NCBI RefSeq assembly: GCF_001990265.1
Contig: NZ_LYVN01000008.1
Location: 1-58,310, forward strand
Direction of reading: 5' to 3'
Origin: Sphingopyxis sp. KK2
Lineage (GTDB): Bacteria; Pseudomonadota; Alphaproteobacteria; Sphingomonadales; Sphingomonadaceae
DNA length: 58,310 nucleotides
Of the stretch, positions 25,160 to 34,399 are shown in pieces. The position numbers and the translations under genes are program-made. The first letter of the stretch is position 1. Each line of letters opens with the position of its first letter. The notes beneath the pieces are model-generated. The model was not told the origin of the DNA. It was given only the letters and a program-made list of their open reading frames with translations, and made no database searches.

Positions 25160-26684
25160 CCGCCGCGCCCGCCGCGAGCTTCTGGCACGAATAGACCAGC
25201 CGCTCGTTCGGCGTCGGCGGCAACACTGCGCGGATCGCATCCTGCTGGGTTGCGAGGCCCGCGAGCTGGTCGGCGCTGACCGTGCAACCCTTGACCTCGA
25301 CTCCGGCACGGACTTCGCGTGCCTTCGCCATCGTCTCGGCATCGAGCAGATAGCGGTCGACGCGGTAATCGGTCCCGGCGCCGTCGATCGACGCGATCGT
25401 CACCGTCGCATCCTCATTGGGCACGAGGATGCGCTGCCAGCGTCCGTCGGACCCTTGCGCATATTGGGTGCGGCCGTTGATGCAGCCGTCCTTGCCGATC
25501 GTCACCGGCACGTCGGGGGTTTCGGACACGGTGATGCGGCTGCGATCGGGGCGGATTGTGCAGAGCAGATTGCCGGTTGCGAGCGCGGGCGGCCCCGCGG
25601 TGCTGTCGGCCACTTTCGGGTCGGACGGCAGGTCGGCGTGCGCATCGGGGCGCGTCGCGAACAGGATCGCCGCCCCCAATATCAGCACGCCGCCAGCCGC
25701 GCCGGCGATCTTGGCATTGCGGACATTCTTCTGGCCGTGGAACATCAGCGCGGCGCCGGCGGCGAGCGCGCCGATCACGAACAGCACGCCCGCCAGCGCG
25801 ATCCGATTCTCGCGCGATGCGAGCGCTTCCTCATTGGCGCGGGTTTCGCGCAGTTCGCGGTCGAGCGCCGCCGCCTCGTCCTTCGCTGCATTGGCCTCGG
25901 CCTTGGCGCGCGCGTCGGCGTCGAGCGCGGCGCGGTCGCGCGCATCGGCGTCGGCGAGCGACAGGCAGGGGGTGCCGATGCTGCTGAACGGCTGGTTCGC
26001 ATCGGTCAGGAATCGCGTCAGTTCGCGGTTGGCGATCGCGAAGGCGAAGGAGGAATCGCCGTCGTCGGCGCGGGTGATCGCGCTGTTGATGCCGACGATG
26101 CGTCCGCACTGGTCGACCAGCGGGCCGCCCGAATTGCCGCGCGAAATCTTGGCGGTGTGGACGAGCATCGCGACCCCGTCGAGCGCCTGTGGGTTCGACA
26201 GATTGCCCTCGCTGCGTACCGGGGTGCGCGGGGTGATATAATCGGCGGCGCTGCGCGCGGTCGCGAGGTCGACATTGCCCGGATAGCCCAATGCGACGAC
26301 ATCGCCGCCCGCCTCGAACGGCCCCGAATAGATGGCGGCGGCGGGCACCCGCCCCTCGGTGATCTCGATCAGCGCGAGGTCGCGCTTGGTGTCGATCGCG
26401 ATCAGCTTCGCGGCATAGCTTTTCTGCCCCTCCGACGGGACGACGCCGAGCGCGACATTGTCGGGATAGCGCGCCGCCGATTCGACGACATGCGCGTTGG
26501 TGACGATGCGGGTGGGGGAGATGGCGATGCCGCTGCCATGGCCAAAGCCGACGACCTCGCCATCGACCATCGCGACGGTGACGACGCGCACGACACTGCG
26601 CGACACCGCGCTGATATCGTCGGCGGCGCGGGCCGGAGCGGTGACGGAGAGGAGGGCGAGCAGCAGCGCGAGGAGGCGGGTCAT
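25143..26684 (-). CDS. S1-family (HtrA-like) protease with C-terminal membrane segments
   Basis: A 513-residue protein. After a signal peptide (MTRLLALLLALLSVTAPARA) comes a trypsin-like domain with the catalytic triad: His in RIVTNAHVVES, Asp in DTKRDLALIEI, and Ser in KISRGNSGGPLVDQCG. No PDZ domain follows, unlike DegP or DegS. Instead there is an Ala/Glu/Arg coiled-coil stretch (about 255-295), then two hydrophobic helices (IALAGVLFVIGALAAGAALM and IAGAAGGVLILGAAILFAT), then a beta-rich C-terminal region with three Cys. The topology puts the protease in the periplasm and the tail on the same or the other side depending on whether both helices span. Substrate unknown; envelope quality control is a reasonable guess. 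Confidence 0.85.
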   Translation of the reverse strand: MTRLLALLLALLSVTAPARAADDISAVSRSVVRVVTVAMVDGEVVGFGHGSGIAISPTRIVTNAHVVESAARYPDNVALGVVPSEGQKSYAAKLIAIDTKRDLALIEITEGRVPAAAIYSGPFEAGGDVVALGYPGNVDLATARSAADYITPRTPVRSEGNLSNPQALDGVAMLVHTAKISRGNSGGPLVDQCGRIVGINSAITRADDGDSSFAFAIANRELTRFLTDANQPFSSIGTPCLSLADADARDRAALDADARAKAEANAAKDEAAALDRELRETRANEEALASRENRIALAGVLFVIGALAAGAALMFHGQKNVRNAKIAGAAGGVLILGAAILFATRPDAHADLPSDPKVADSTAGPPALATGNLLCTIRPDRSRITVSETPDVPVTIGKDGCINGRTQYAQGSDGRWQRILVPNEDATVTIASIDGAGTDYRVDRYLLDAETMAKAREVRAGVEVKGCTVSADQLAGLATQQDAIRAVLPPTPNERLVYSCQKLAAGAAVSPAP

Positions 26685-26782
26685 GGCCCCTGATTAAAGC
26701 GGCGCACTTTGAACGCAAGCATCGGGACGCGATCCGGTGCGCCGCGTGGCATTCGGGCGATCAGACGAGAAAGGATATCGAA

Positions 26783-27247
26783 ATGACCTACCGGATTGCG
26801 GGACTCGACCCCGCCCCCTTCGCCCCGCTATTCGACCTTGATGGCGGTGAGCTTGCGGCGCAGGGCGCCCGGCGCGTTGTCGCCAGCGCCGATCGCGGCT
26901 TTCCCTGCCGTATCAGCCTCGATGATGCGAAGGCGGGGGAAGAACTGATCCTGCTTCATCACACCAGCCATGATGTCGATACGCCGTACCGCAGCGCCTA
27001 TGCCATCTATGTCCGGCAAGGCGTCGAAGCCGCGACCTATGCCGACGCGACACCGCCGGCATTTGCGGGCCGCCCGCTCGCGCTGCGCGGCTTCGACGCC
27101 GCGGGCATGCTGCGGGACGCGCGGCTCGCGGGGCCGGGCGAGGCCGATGGCGCGATCCGATCCCTGTTCGCCGACGATGCGATTGCCTATATCGACGCGC
27201 ACAACGCCGCGCATGGCTGCTTTGCCGCGCGCGTGACGAGGGATTGA
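26783..27247 (+). CDS. DUF1203 family protein
   Basis: A 154-residue soluble protein of the DUF1203 family. Hallmarks are VVASADRGFPCRISLDDAKAG, ILLHHTSHDVDTPYRSAYAI and YIDAHNAAHGCFAARV. The conserved His and Cys residues suggest a metal or cofactor site, but no function is established. It ends four bases before ada on the same strand and is likely co-transcribed with it. Confidence 0.9.
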   Translation: MTYRIAGLDPAPFAPLFDLDGGELAAQGARRVVASADRGFPCRISLDDAKAGEELILLHHTSHDVDTPYRSAYAIYVRQGVEAATYADATPPAFAGRPLALRGFDAAGMLRDARLAGPGEADGAIRSLFADDAIAYIDAHNAAHGCFAARVTRD

Positions 27248-27250
27248 GCC

Positions 27251-28285
27251 ATGGGCTTCGACACCATGACCGACGACGAGCGCTGGGACGCGGTATGCGC
27301 CCGCGACAAGGCCTTTGACGGGCGCTTCATGACCGGGGTGCTCACCACCGGCATCTATTGCCGCCCGAGCTGCGCGGCGCGCCATCCCTTGCGCGACAAT
27401 GTCCGCTTCTTTGCCGACGGCGCCGCAGCACGCGCGACGGGGCTGCGTCCGTGCAAGCGCTGCCTGCCCGACGATGTCGCGCGCGACGAAGGCGCGGTGA
27501 TCAAGGCGATCGCGGCGATCAAGGGCAGCGAGGAGCCGCTCGCGCTCGCCGACCTCGCCGCGCGCACCGGCTATTCGCCGACGCATTTCCAGCGCGTCTT
27601 CAGCCGCCACACCGGGCTGTCGCCCGCCGCCTATGCCCGCGCGCTGCGCGAGGAACGCGCGCGAACCGCGCTCAGCGGCGGCGGCCGGGTGACCGACGCC
27701 ATCTATGATGCGGGCTTTTCGGGGCCGTCGCGTTTCTACGAGAATATGGAGGGCCGCATGGGCATGACCGCCTCGGCATGGGTGAACGGCGGCAAGGGCG
27801 CGACGATCCATTGGGCGGTGGTGCCGACCAGCCTTGGCGACATGCTCGTCGCCGCGACGGACAAAGGCGTGTGCCGGCTGAGCTTCGCCGAAGGCCGCGA
27901 GGCGCTCGAAGAGCGCTTCCCCGCCGCCGAACTGATCGAAGGCGGCGAAGAATTTGCGGCCTTGCTCAAACAGGTCGTCGTTGCGGTCGAGGCGCCGGTG
28001 AACGGCTTCGACCATATCCCGCTCGACGTGAAGGGCACCGCTTTTCAGGAGGCGGTTTGGCGCGAACTGCGCAAGATCCCGGCGGGCGAGACGCGAAGCT
28101 ATGCCGATATCGCGGCGGCGGTCGGCAAGCCGAAAGCGGTGCGCGCGGCGGGCAGCGCCAATGGCGCGAATAATGTCGCGGTGCTGATTCCGTGCCACCG
28201 CGTCGTGCGAAGCGACGGAACGCTCGGCGGCTATGCCTATGGCCTGCCGATCAAGGAAGAATTGCTCAAGAGGGAGAGTTTCTGA
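27251..28285 (+). CDS. ada: Bifunctional DNA repair methyltransferase/transcriptional activator Ada
   Basis: A 344-residue Ada protein. N-terminal zinc domain: Cys37 and Cys41 (GIYCRPSCAARHP) with Cys68 and Cys71 (RPCKRCLP), where the first Cys accepts methyl groups from phosphotriesters. AraC-type helix-turn-helix: LADLAARTGYSPTHFQRVFSRHTGLSPAAYAR. C-terminal O6-methylguanine-DNA methyltransferase with the active-site Cys315 in LIPCHRVV and the preceding PKAVRAAGSANGANN. All three functional cysteines are present. It should repair alkylated DNA and activate the adaptive response; no obvious alkB or alkA lies beside it. Its TGA overlaps the ATG of the next gene (TGATG). Confidence 0.95.
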   Translation: MGFDTMTDDERWDAVCARDKAFDGRFMTGVLTTGIYCRPSCAARHPLRDNVRFFADGAAARATGLRPCKRCLPDDVARDEGAVIKAIAAIKGSEEPLALADLAARTGYSPTHFQRVFSRHTGLSPAAYARALREERARTALSGGGRVTDAIYDAGFSGPSRFYENMEGRMGMTASAWVNGGKGATIHWAVVPTSLGDMLVAATDKGVCRLSFAEGREALEERFPAAELIEGGEEFAALLKQVVVAVEAPVNGFDHIPLDVKGTAFQEAVWRELRKIPAGETRSYADIAAAVGKPKAVRAAGSANGANNVAVLIPCHRVVRSDGTLGGYAYGLPIKEELLKRESF

Positions 28286-29042
28286 TGTCCGACAAAGTCG
28301 CCGAATTTCGCGCGCTGCATATTCCCGGCGATCCGCTGATCCTCGTCAATATCTGGGATGCGGGCAGCGCGAAGGCGGTTGCCGCGGCGGGCGCAAAAGC
28401 GATCGCGACGGGCAGCTATGGCGTCGCGGGCGCGCAGGGCCGCAACGACGGCGAGGATTTCCCGCTCGAGGATGTGTTCGAAAATCTCGCGCGCATCCTG
28501 TCGGTCACCGACCTGCCGGTGACGATCGACATGGAGTCGGGATACGGCGCCGATCCGGCGGCGGTCGGCGTCTCGGTCGGCGCGCGCGCGCCGCCGGGGC
28601 GGCCGGAATCAACATGGAGGACCGGCTGCCCGGCGAGAGTGTGCTGCTGCCGATCGCCGAGGCGGCCGCGCGCTACCGCGCCGCCGCCGACACCGGCATC
28701 TTCGTCAATGCGCGCTGTGACACATTTCGCGGCGCCGATATCGCAAGGGACGGCGACGCGCTCGTCGCCGCGACGCTCGAACGCGGCCGCGCCTATGCCG
28801 ACGCCGGCGCGGGCTCGCTCTTCGTGCCCTTCCTGCTCGACCCCAAATGCATTGGCGCGATCTGCGCCGCCTCGCCGCTGCCGGTGAATATATTACGCGG
28901 CAAGGGCGGCCCGACGCACGCGGAACTCGCCGCCCTCGGCGTCGCGCGGATCAGCCACGGGCATCAGCCCTGGGCGGCCGCGATGGCGTGGCTCACGGCG
29001 CAGGCGGGCGAGGTGCTGGGCGGCGCCGAACCCGATTATTGA
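28285..29042 (+). pseudogene. Isocitrate lyase/PEP mutase family gene, frameshifted
   Basis: The first 100 codons (MSDKVAEFRALHIPGDPLIL, then VNIWDAGSAKAVAAAGAKAI and TIDMESGYG) and the remainder (INMEDRLPGES, FVNARCDTFRG, HAELAALGVARISHGHQPW) are two parts of one isocitrate lyase/phosphoenolpyruvate mutase-type TIM barrel, a family that includes 2-methylisocitrate lyase-like enzymes. They lie in different frames. The switch falls near 28579-28592, in a run of alternating C and G; restoring one base gives a 252-residue protein of normal length. The split removes the catalytic Mg-binding order from a single polypeptide. It may be a real recent mutation or a sequencing slip in the CG run. Confidence 0.82.
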
Positions 29043-30526
29043 GCCGGGCCGATACCCGCAAAGCGCTTGATCATGTCCGACGCCATGGCGGCATCGCCGC
29101 CTCCGTGCGGCATGTTCGCGATCGGCTGCAGCAGCGCGACGATGTCGGCCTTGCGGTTATCGCGGAGATAAAGTTCGAGGAGGGTCATGCGCCACGGGCC
29201 ATTGGCGGGCTCGATCGCGAGCGCCTTCGCCAGATATTGCGCGGCTTGCGATGACGCGCCCTCGGCCTCGCGGACATTTTCGAACATGGCGACGAGCGCA
29301 TCGACATTGTCGGGGTCGGCCTTCAGAACCTCCTGCAGCGTCGCGCGTGACGCTGCGATCGTCTGCTGGAACTTCGCCGGCGGTCCTTCATCGGCGCGGC
29401 GCGTCATCAATCGCGCCTGGAGGATCCGGTCTTCGCTGGTCGTGCCGGCGGGATCGAGCAGCGCCGCGATGTCGTCGCTGCCGACCTCGTCGCTGTCCAT
29501 CAGCAGGAAGAGTTTCGCGGCATAGCGACCGACCGCCCGATCGCCGGGATTGGCGCTGGCGAGTTGCAGCGCCTGGCGGCTCAGCGCGGCCGTCGCTTCG
29601 GTTGCATCGCGATGCTGGGTGATCTGCGATCCCCGCCGATATATTTCGAGACGCAGGCCGATCAATCCGATCTCGCCGGCGCTGAGCGGGCGTAGCGCGA
29701 TCGCCGACGGATCGGCCGGTGCGACATTCACCTGCTTTTCCGGCGGCAGGCCCGCCGCGAACCATGCCGCGACGTCGCGATCGAGCTGGCCGGGGCCGCC
29801 CGCGAACAGGTTCGCGTCGGGCTTTCCGTTTCGCCGTGCGGTGTCCAGATAGGCCTTGATTCCGGGCGCCTGCAGACCGCCCATGAAATAATGGCTCGTG
29901 ATCAGCCAGCCCTGCGCATAAAAACGCCCGATCTGTTCGTCGCCCGCGCGAAAGTCAGGCATCGCGCCCAATTTTGAAAAGGGGAGCCCGCCAAATTCAA
30001 GCAGAAAGATCGACGCATCCTCATGCGGTGCGCCATAGCGCATGATGCCGTCAGCTCCGCGATGCGCGGTCTCGAAGAAGCTGGCCAGACCCTCGATGAA
30101 CCACCCCGGATATTGGCGGCCCAGATGCCGGACCATGAAATAATGGGTATATTCGTGCCGCAGCGTCCGGACCATGTCATAGGTCGAATAGTCGGCGGTA
30201 TCGCGCGCCGGCAGCAGCGCGAAATTCTCGATCGGATTGGCAGTGAAAAAACCGGCCGCCAGCGCGGGCATGCCCGATTCGGCAACGAGCTGCGCATGGT
30301 CGCCATAGATGATCATCTCGATCCGGCGCCCGCGCCCGGGTCCGGTCACTTCGAGCACCTCGCGCAGCAACCGGTCGTGATCGAGCAGTTGGACGCCGAG
30401 CGCGCGCAGCGCTTCGGGCTCCATGTCCGCCTGCAATGCGAATTCGGCGGTTTCGATGCGGTGCCATTCGGCGTGGGCGGGCGGCGCGAGGATCAGCCCC
30501 AACAGGGCGGCGAGCAATAACCTCAT
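29036..30526 (-). CDS. Secreted HEXXH metallopeptidase-like protein with helical repeats (second of tandem pair)
   Basis: A 496-residue exported protein (signal MRLLLAALLGLILAPPAHAE). A gluzincin-like zinc site is seen: H124-E125-Y-T-H128 in TLRHEYTHYFMVRH, with a candidate third-ligand Glu145 in GWFIEGLASFFE. The C-terminal half is a run of helical TPR-like repeats (YAAKLFLLMDSDEVGS, AAQYLAKALAIEPANGPW). It resembles the DUF1570/peptidase MA group. ATG at 30526 overlaps the stop of the upstream paralogue (ATGA), so the pair is coupled. Its 3' end overlaps the isocitrate lyase family gene by seven bases. Substrate unknown. Confidence 0.83.
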   Translation of the reverse strand: MRLLLAALLGLILAPPAHAEWHRIETAEFALQADMEPEALRALGVQLLDHDRLLREVLEVTGPGRGRRIEMIIYGDHAQLVAESGMPALAAGFFTANPIENFALLPARDTADYSTYDMVRTLRHEYTHYFMVRHLGRQYPGWFIEGLASFFETAHRGADGIMRYGAPHEDASIFLLEFGGLPFSKLGAMPDFRAGDEQIGRFYAQGWLITSHYFMGGLQAPGIKAYLDTARRNGKPDANLFAGGPGQLDRDVAAWFAAGLPPEKQVNVAPADPSAIALRPLSAGEIGLIGLRLEIYRRGSQITQHRDATEATAALSRQALQLASANPGDRAVGRYAAKLFLLMDSDEVGSDDIAALLDPAGTTSEDRILQARLMTRRADEGPPAKFQQTIAASRATLQEVLKADPDNVDALVAMFENVREAEGASSQAAQYLAKALAIEPANGPWRMTLLELYLRDNRKADIVALLQPIANMPHGGGDAAMASDMIKRFAGIGPAQ

Positions 30527-32043
30527 TCGGCGGCCGCCGCGTCGCTCTTGCCCCTGCTCCGGTCGCGCATCGCTTCGAGCTGGTCGAGCAATCCCTCGCC
30601 GCCGCCGCCATGCGGGTCGAAGGCGATCGATTGGGCGAGCTTGATGGCCGGGTCGAAATCGCCCTTGTTGGCGAGCGCAAAGGCATAGGAGATGCGAACC
30701 TGCACATTCTCGGGCGCCAAGGTGAAAGCGCGGCCCAGCCCTTCGATCGCGATATCGATCGGGCGCACGCGCTGGTCGATGAAGCTCTGGTAAAAGGCAT
30801 AGAGCGGAATCGGGTCGTCGGGATCGGTGCGGTTCGCCAGTTGCAGCGGCTGGCGGACGCTGCGCCACGCGCCGGCGCTGTAATCGCCCTTGGCATCGAG
30901 TTCGAAGCTGTTGAGCCGCGCGAGCAGCACATTGGCGCGGACATGGTCGGCCTTGATCGCCAATGCCTTGGCGATCGCGGCGCGGACCGCGGCCAGGTCG
31001 CGGTCCTCATCGTCCAGCGCCCATTCGGCGGCGGCGAGTTCGAACCACACGCCGGCGTCGCCCGGATGGGCGACCGACAGTTTCTTCAGATTGTCGCGCA
31101 CCTTGGTCATGCGCTCGCTGCCATTGTCGGCGCTCATCCGTTCGAGCCGCAGCGGCAGCAGCGCATCCTCGGCCGCCGACAGCGGCGTGATGCTGATATT
31201 GGTCGGAAGCGGGATCGGCTCGAGCGTCGGGCGATAGCTCAGCGGGCGCCCGACATAGCGGTTGAGGTCCTTGTCGAGCTGGGCCAGGTCGCCGAAGGCG
31301 TCGGCCGCGGCCTTTTTGGGGTCGGTGCCTGCGTTGATCGCGGTCATATAGGCGCTCAGCTGCCCCGCGCGCGCCGGGTCGTTGTAAAGCATATGGGTGA
31401 GCAGCCAGCCGCGGCCGTAAAAGACCTCTACCTGTTCGCCGGTCTTCAAGGCGCCCGAGCGCTCGAACAGCAATTTCTCGACCGGCAATTTGGGCAGTTC
31501 GATCAGGCCATAGGCACGTCGGCGCGCGGGCTTGCCGATCAGCGCGCGTCCCTGCTTGTCGAAATCGACCGTCGAATAATATTCGGCGAAGCCCTCGACG
31601 AACCACGCGGGGAAGGCTGCGGTGACATAGCGCATCATGAAATGATGGCCATATTCGTGAAACAGCGTCTGCTGCGAATCGGGCGTCCCCATTTCGTCGC
31701 CGTAATTTTCGCGGTTCGACACCGCGAAGCTGCCGTCGCGGTCGGCCGAATAGAAACCGGCGACCGAGCCGCCCGGGCTACCGTGCAACCGCGCCACTTC
31801 CTCGGACCGTGCGAGCAGGTAGATCGGCAGGCGCGCGCTGTCGGCGCCGCCCGGGACCTTGAAACGAAAGCGCAGCGTCGCATCGAAACGCTGCAGTGTC
31901 ACCGCGAAGTCGCGCAGCGACTTTTCGCTTCCTTCGCTATAGATGATGAAATTGTCGGTCTCGGCGCGCAGCCATTTGGCCTCGGCGCCCGTCGCCGCCA
32001 GCGCCGCGATCAACGCCGCGCCCGCGAATAATCCCCTCTGCAT
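30523..32043 (-). CDS. Secreted HEXXH metallopeptidase-like protein with helical repeats (first of tandem pair)
   Basis: A 506-residue exported protein (signal QRGLFAGAALIAALAATGAEA). Shares its plan with the gene that follows: an N-terminal KWLRAETDNFIIYSEGS strand region, a zinc motif H129-E130-Y-G-H133 in LFHEYGHHFMMRY, candidate Glu150 in PAWFVEGFAEYY, and a C-terminal TPR-like half (WFELAAAEWALDDEDRDLAA, ISYAFALANKGDFDPAIKLA). The two proteins differ enough to be old duplicates. The zinc residues are intact in both, so both may be active. Role in envelope turnover is inference. Confidence 0.85.
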   Translation of the reverse strand: MQRGLFAGAALIAALAATGAEAKWLRAETDNFIIYSEGSEKSLRDFAVTLQRFDATLRFRFKVPGGADSARLPIYLLARSEEVARLHGSPGGSVAGFYSADRDGSFAVSNRENYGDEMGTPDSQQTLFHEYGHHFMMRYVTAAFPAWFVEGFAEYYSTVDFDKQGRALIGKPARRRAYGLIELPKLPVEKLLFERSGALKTGEQVEVFYGRGWLLTHMLYNDPARAGQLSAYMTAINAGTDPKKAAADAFGDLAQLDKDLNRYVGRPLSYRPTLEPIPLPTNISITPLSAAEDALLPLRLERMSADNGSERMTKVRDNLKKLSVAHPGDAGVWFELAAAEWALDDEDRDLAAVRAAIAKALAIKADHVRANVLLARLNSFELDAKGDYSAGAWRSVRQPLQLANRTDPDDPIPLYAFYQSFIDQRVRPIDIAIEGLGRAFTLAPENVQVRISYAFALANKGDFDPAIKLAQSIAFDPHGGGGEGLLDQLEAMRDRSRGKSDAAAAE

Positions 32044-32118
32044 CCCAATCGTCCCCCGAAACGCCGGTCCCCACCGCCCTAGCTGCCAGTGGGCGCGGGC
32101 GATGTAAACTGCTGGCGC

Positions 32119-34287
32119 TCAAACGAAACTATAGGGGTCGATGTCGATCGCGAGCCGTGCCTTCGACGGCCAGTCGATGCGCGCCACCCAGTCGCGGATC
32201 GTGCCCTGCAGGTCGAAACTGCGCGGCGCGTGGAGCAGCAGGCGGAAGCGATGACGGCCGCGCAGCATCGCGAGCGGGGCGGGGGCGGGGCCATAGACGG
32301 CGAGGCCCTCGGCGACCGGCGCCTTGTCGCCCAGCCTCTTGGCGACGCCGCGCGCGACCTCGATATCTTCGGACGAGATGACCAGCGCGGCGAAGCGGCC
32401 ATAGGGCGGGGCGCCCGCCTGTTTGCGCGCCGCCGCTTCGGCCGAATAGAAACCGTCGCGGTCGTTGGCGACCAGCGCCGCCATGACGGGGGCATCGGGC
32501 ACGCGCGTCTGGATCAGCACCTCGCCGGGCTTGACCCCGCGTCCGGCGCGCCCGGCGACCTGCGCGATCTGCTGGAAAGTGCGCTCGGAGGCGCGGAGGT
32601 CGCCGCCGTCGAGCCCGAGATCGGCGTCGACCACGCCGACGAGCGTCAGATTGGGGAAATGATAGCCCTTGGTGACGAGTTGGGTGCCGATGATGATGTC
32701 GACCAGACCGCCCTCGACATTGTCGACGAACTCCGCCGCCTTCGCCGGCGACCAGAGCGTGTCCGACGTGACGATGGCGACGCGCGCCTCGGGGAAGCGC
32801 AGGCGCACCTCGTCGGCGACGCGTTCGACGCCGGGGCCGCAGGCGACGAGGCTGTCCTCGTCCTCGCATTCGGGGCAGAGCCGCGGCGGCGGCATGACAT
32901 GGCCGCAATGGTGGCAGGCGAGGCGGTGGACGAGCCGGTGCTCGACCATCCACGCGGTGCAGTTCGGGCACTGGATGCGGTGGCCGCAGGTGCGGCAGAG
33001 CGTCAGCGGCGCGAAGCCCCGGCGATTGAGGAAGAGCAGGCTCTGTTCGCCCTTGGCGAGCCGGTCGGCGAGTGCGTCGACGAGCGGCGGGGCGAGCCAG
33101 GTGCCGCGATCGGGCGGATCGTGCCGCATGTCGATCGCGGCGAGGTCGGGCAGCGTGGCGCCGCCGAAGCGCGCGGGCAGCTTGATATGCCGGTACCGCC
33201 CCGCCTCGACCATCGCGAGGCTTTCGAGCGCGGGGGTCGCGCTCGCGAGCACGACCGGCAGCCCTTCGAAATGTCCGCGCATCACCGCGACGTCGCGTGC
33301 GTGGTAATGGACGCCGTCCTCCTGCTTGAAGCTCGTCTCATGCGCTTCGTCGACGACGATCACGCCGAGCCGGGCATAAGGCAGGAACAGCGCCGAGCGC
33401 GCGCCGACGACGATCTTCGCCTCGCCCGCGGCGATGCTGTGCCAGGCGCGGCGGCGCTCGGCCGAGCGCAGCCCCGAATGCCAGGCGACGGGCTCGCAGC
33501 CGAAGCGCGCCGCGAAGCGCGTGAGCATCGGCTCGGTCAGCGCGATTTCGGGGAGCAGGACGAGCGCCTGCCGGCCTGCTTCCACCGCGGCGGCGATCGC
33601 CTCCATATAGACTTCGGTCTTGCCCGACCCGGTGACACCGTCGAGCAGCAGCGTCTCGAACCTGGCCGCCTCGACCGCCGCGACGAGCTGCGCTGCTGCC
33701 GCCGTCTGTTCGTCCGACAGGTCGGGCGGCGCGAAACCCGGGTCGGGCTCGGGATAGGGTGCGTCGGCCGCCACCGCGACCGCTTCGAGCGCACCGCTGC
33801 CCACCAGCCCGCGCACCACCGCCTCGCTCACCTCGGCGAGCGCCGCGAGTTCGCGTACCGTGCCCTGCGACCGCCCGATCATCTCGATCGCGACGGTCCG
33901 CTGCGGCGTCATCCGCTTCGGCAGCTCGCCCGTCGCGCGATATTCGATGATCGGGCGCCGCGCGTCGGCAAAGGCGACCCCGGGCAGCACCATGCGCAGC
34001 ACCGATCCCGGCGGCGCGAGATAATAGTCGCTCGTCCATTCGACGAGCTTGCGCAGCGGCGCCTGCACCGGCGGCACCGGCACCACCTCGAACAGGTTGC
34101 GCAGGCGATTGTCGCCGACCGGATCGGGGGCGCCGAAACTCGCGTCCTCCCAGATCACCCCGCCGAGCCGCCGCGGCCCGAGCGGCGCGACGACGACGCT
34201 GCCGAGCCCGGCCTCCATGCCATAAGGCACCCGGTAATCGAGCGGGCCGAGCGCGGCGGTGAGGAGGAGGGTGCGGGCGCGGGTCAT
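32119..34287 (-). CDS. priA: Primosomal helicase PriA
   Basis: A 722-residue replication-restart helicase. N-terminal DNA-binding domain: LDYRVPYGMEAGLGSVVVAPLG and GVIWEDAS. Helicase: Walker A LLDGVTGSGKTEVYMEAI, DEAH box VIVVDEAHETSFKQ, and GTQLVTKGYHFPNLTLVGVVDAD with QVAGRAGRG. Eight zinc-binding Cys sit in CRTCGHRIQCPNC, LACHHCGH and CPECEDE. PriA unwinds stalled forks and loads the primosome. It is a single gene; a dispersed repeat lies just upstream. Confidence 0.97.
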   Translation of the reverse strand: MTRARTLLLTAALGPLDYRVPYGMEAGLGSVVVAPLGPRRLGGVIWEDASFGAPDPVGDNRLRNLFEVVPVPPVQAPLRKLVEWTSDYYLAPPGSVLRMVLPGVAFADARRPIIEYRATGELPKRMTPQRTVAIEMIGRSQGTVRELAALAEVSEAVVRGLVGSGALEAVAVAADAPYPEPDPGFAPPDLSDEQTAAAAQLVAAVEAARFETLLLDGVTGSGKTEVYMEAIAAAVEAGRQALVLLPEIALTEPMLTRFAARFGCEPVAWHSGLRSAERRRAWHSIAAGEAKIVVGARSALFLPYARLGVIVVDEAHETSFKQEDGVHYHARDVAVMRGHFEGLPVVLASATPALESLAMVEAGRYRHIKLPARFGGATLPDLAAIDMRHDPPDRGTWLAPPLVDALADRLAKGEQSLLFLNRRGFAPLTLCRTCGHRIQCPNCTAWMVEHRLVHRLACHHCGHVMPPPRLCPECEDEDSLVACGPGVERVADEVRLRFPEARVAIVTSDTLWSPAKAAEFVDNVEGGLVDIIIGTQLVTKGYHFPNLTLVGVVDADLGLDGGDLRASERTFQQIAQVAGRAGRGVKPGEVLIQTRVPDAPVMAALVANDRDGFYSAEAAARKQAGAPPYGRFAALVISSEDIEVARGVAKRLGDKAPVAEGLAVYGPAPAPLAMLRGRHRFRLLLHAPRSFDLQGTIRDWVARIDWPSKARLAIDIDPYSFV

Positions 34288-34353
34288 GGGGTCGCGCAGG
34301 ATATAGGGCTGCGGGTAAAATAGGAAAGCGCGGGGAGGCGCCTTCGCTTATTT

Positions 34354-34396
34354 CGTCATGCCGGGCCTGACCCGGCATCCAGCTTTTAGGGTGACG
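34354..34396. repeat. Dispersed hairpin repeat, short variant
   Basis: Starts CGTCATGCCGGGCCTGAC and ends GGGTGACG, with an internal GCCGGG/CCCGGC hairpin followed by ATCCAGC, the same inner word as in the copies at 40109 and 47381. It lies between the priA start and the end of the PepSY gene. Confidence 0.7.
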
Positions 34397-34399
34397 CGA

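Noticed and set aside
32089-34323. 744-residue frame opposite priA
   Set aside because: Covers priA almost exactly in reverse; zinc and helicase motifs of priA settle the strand.
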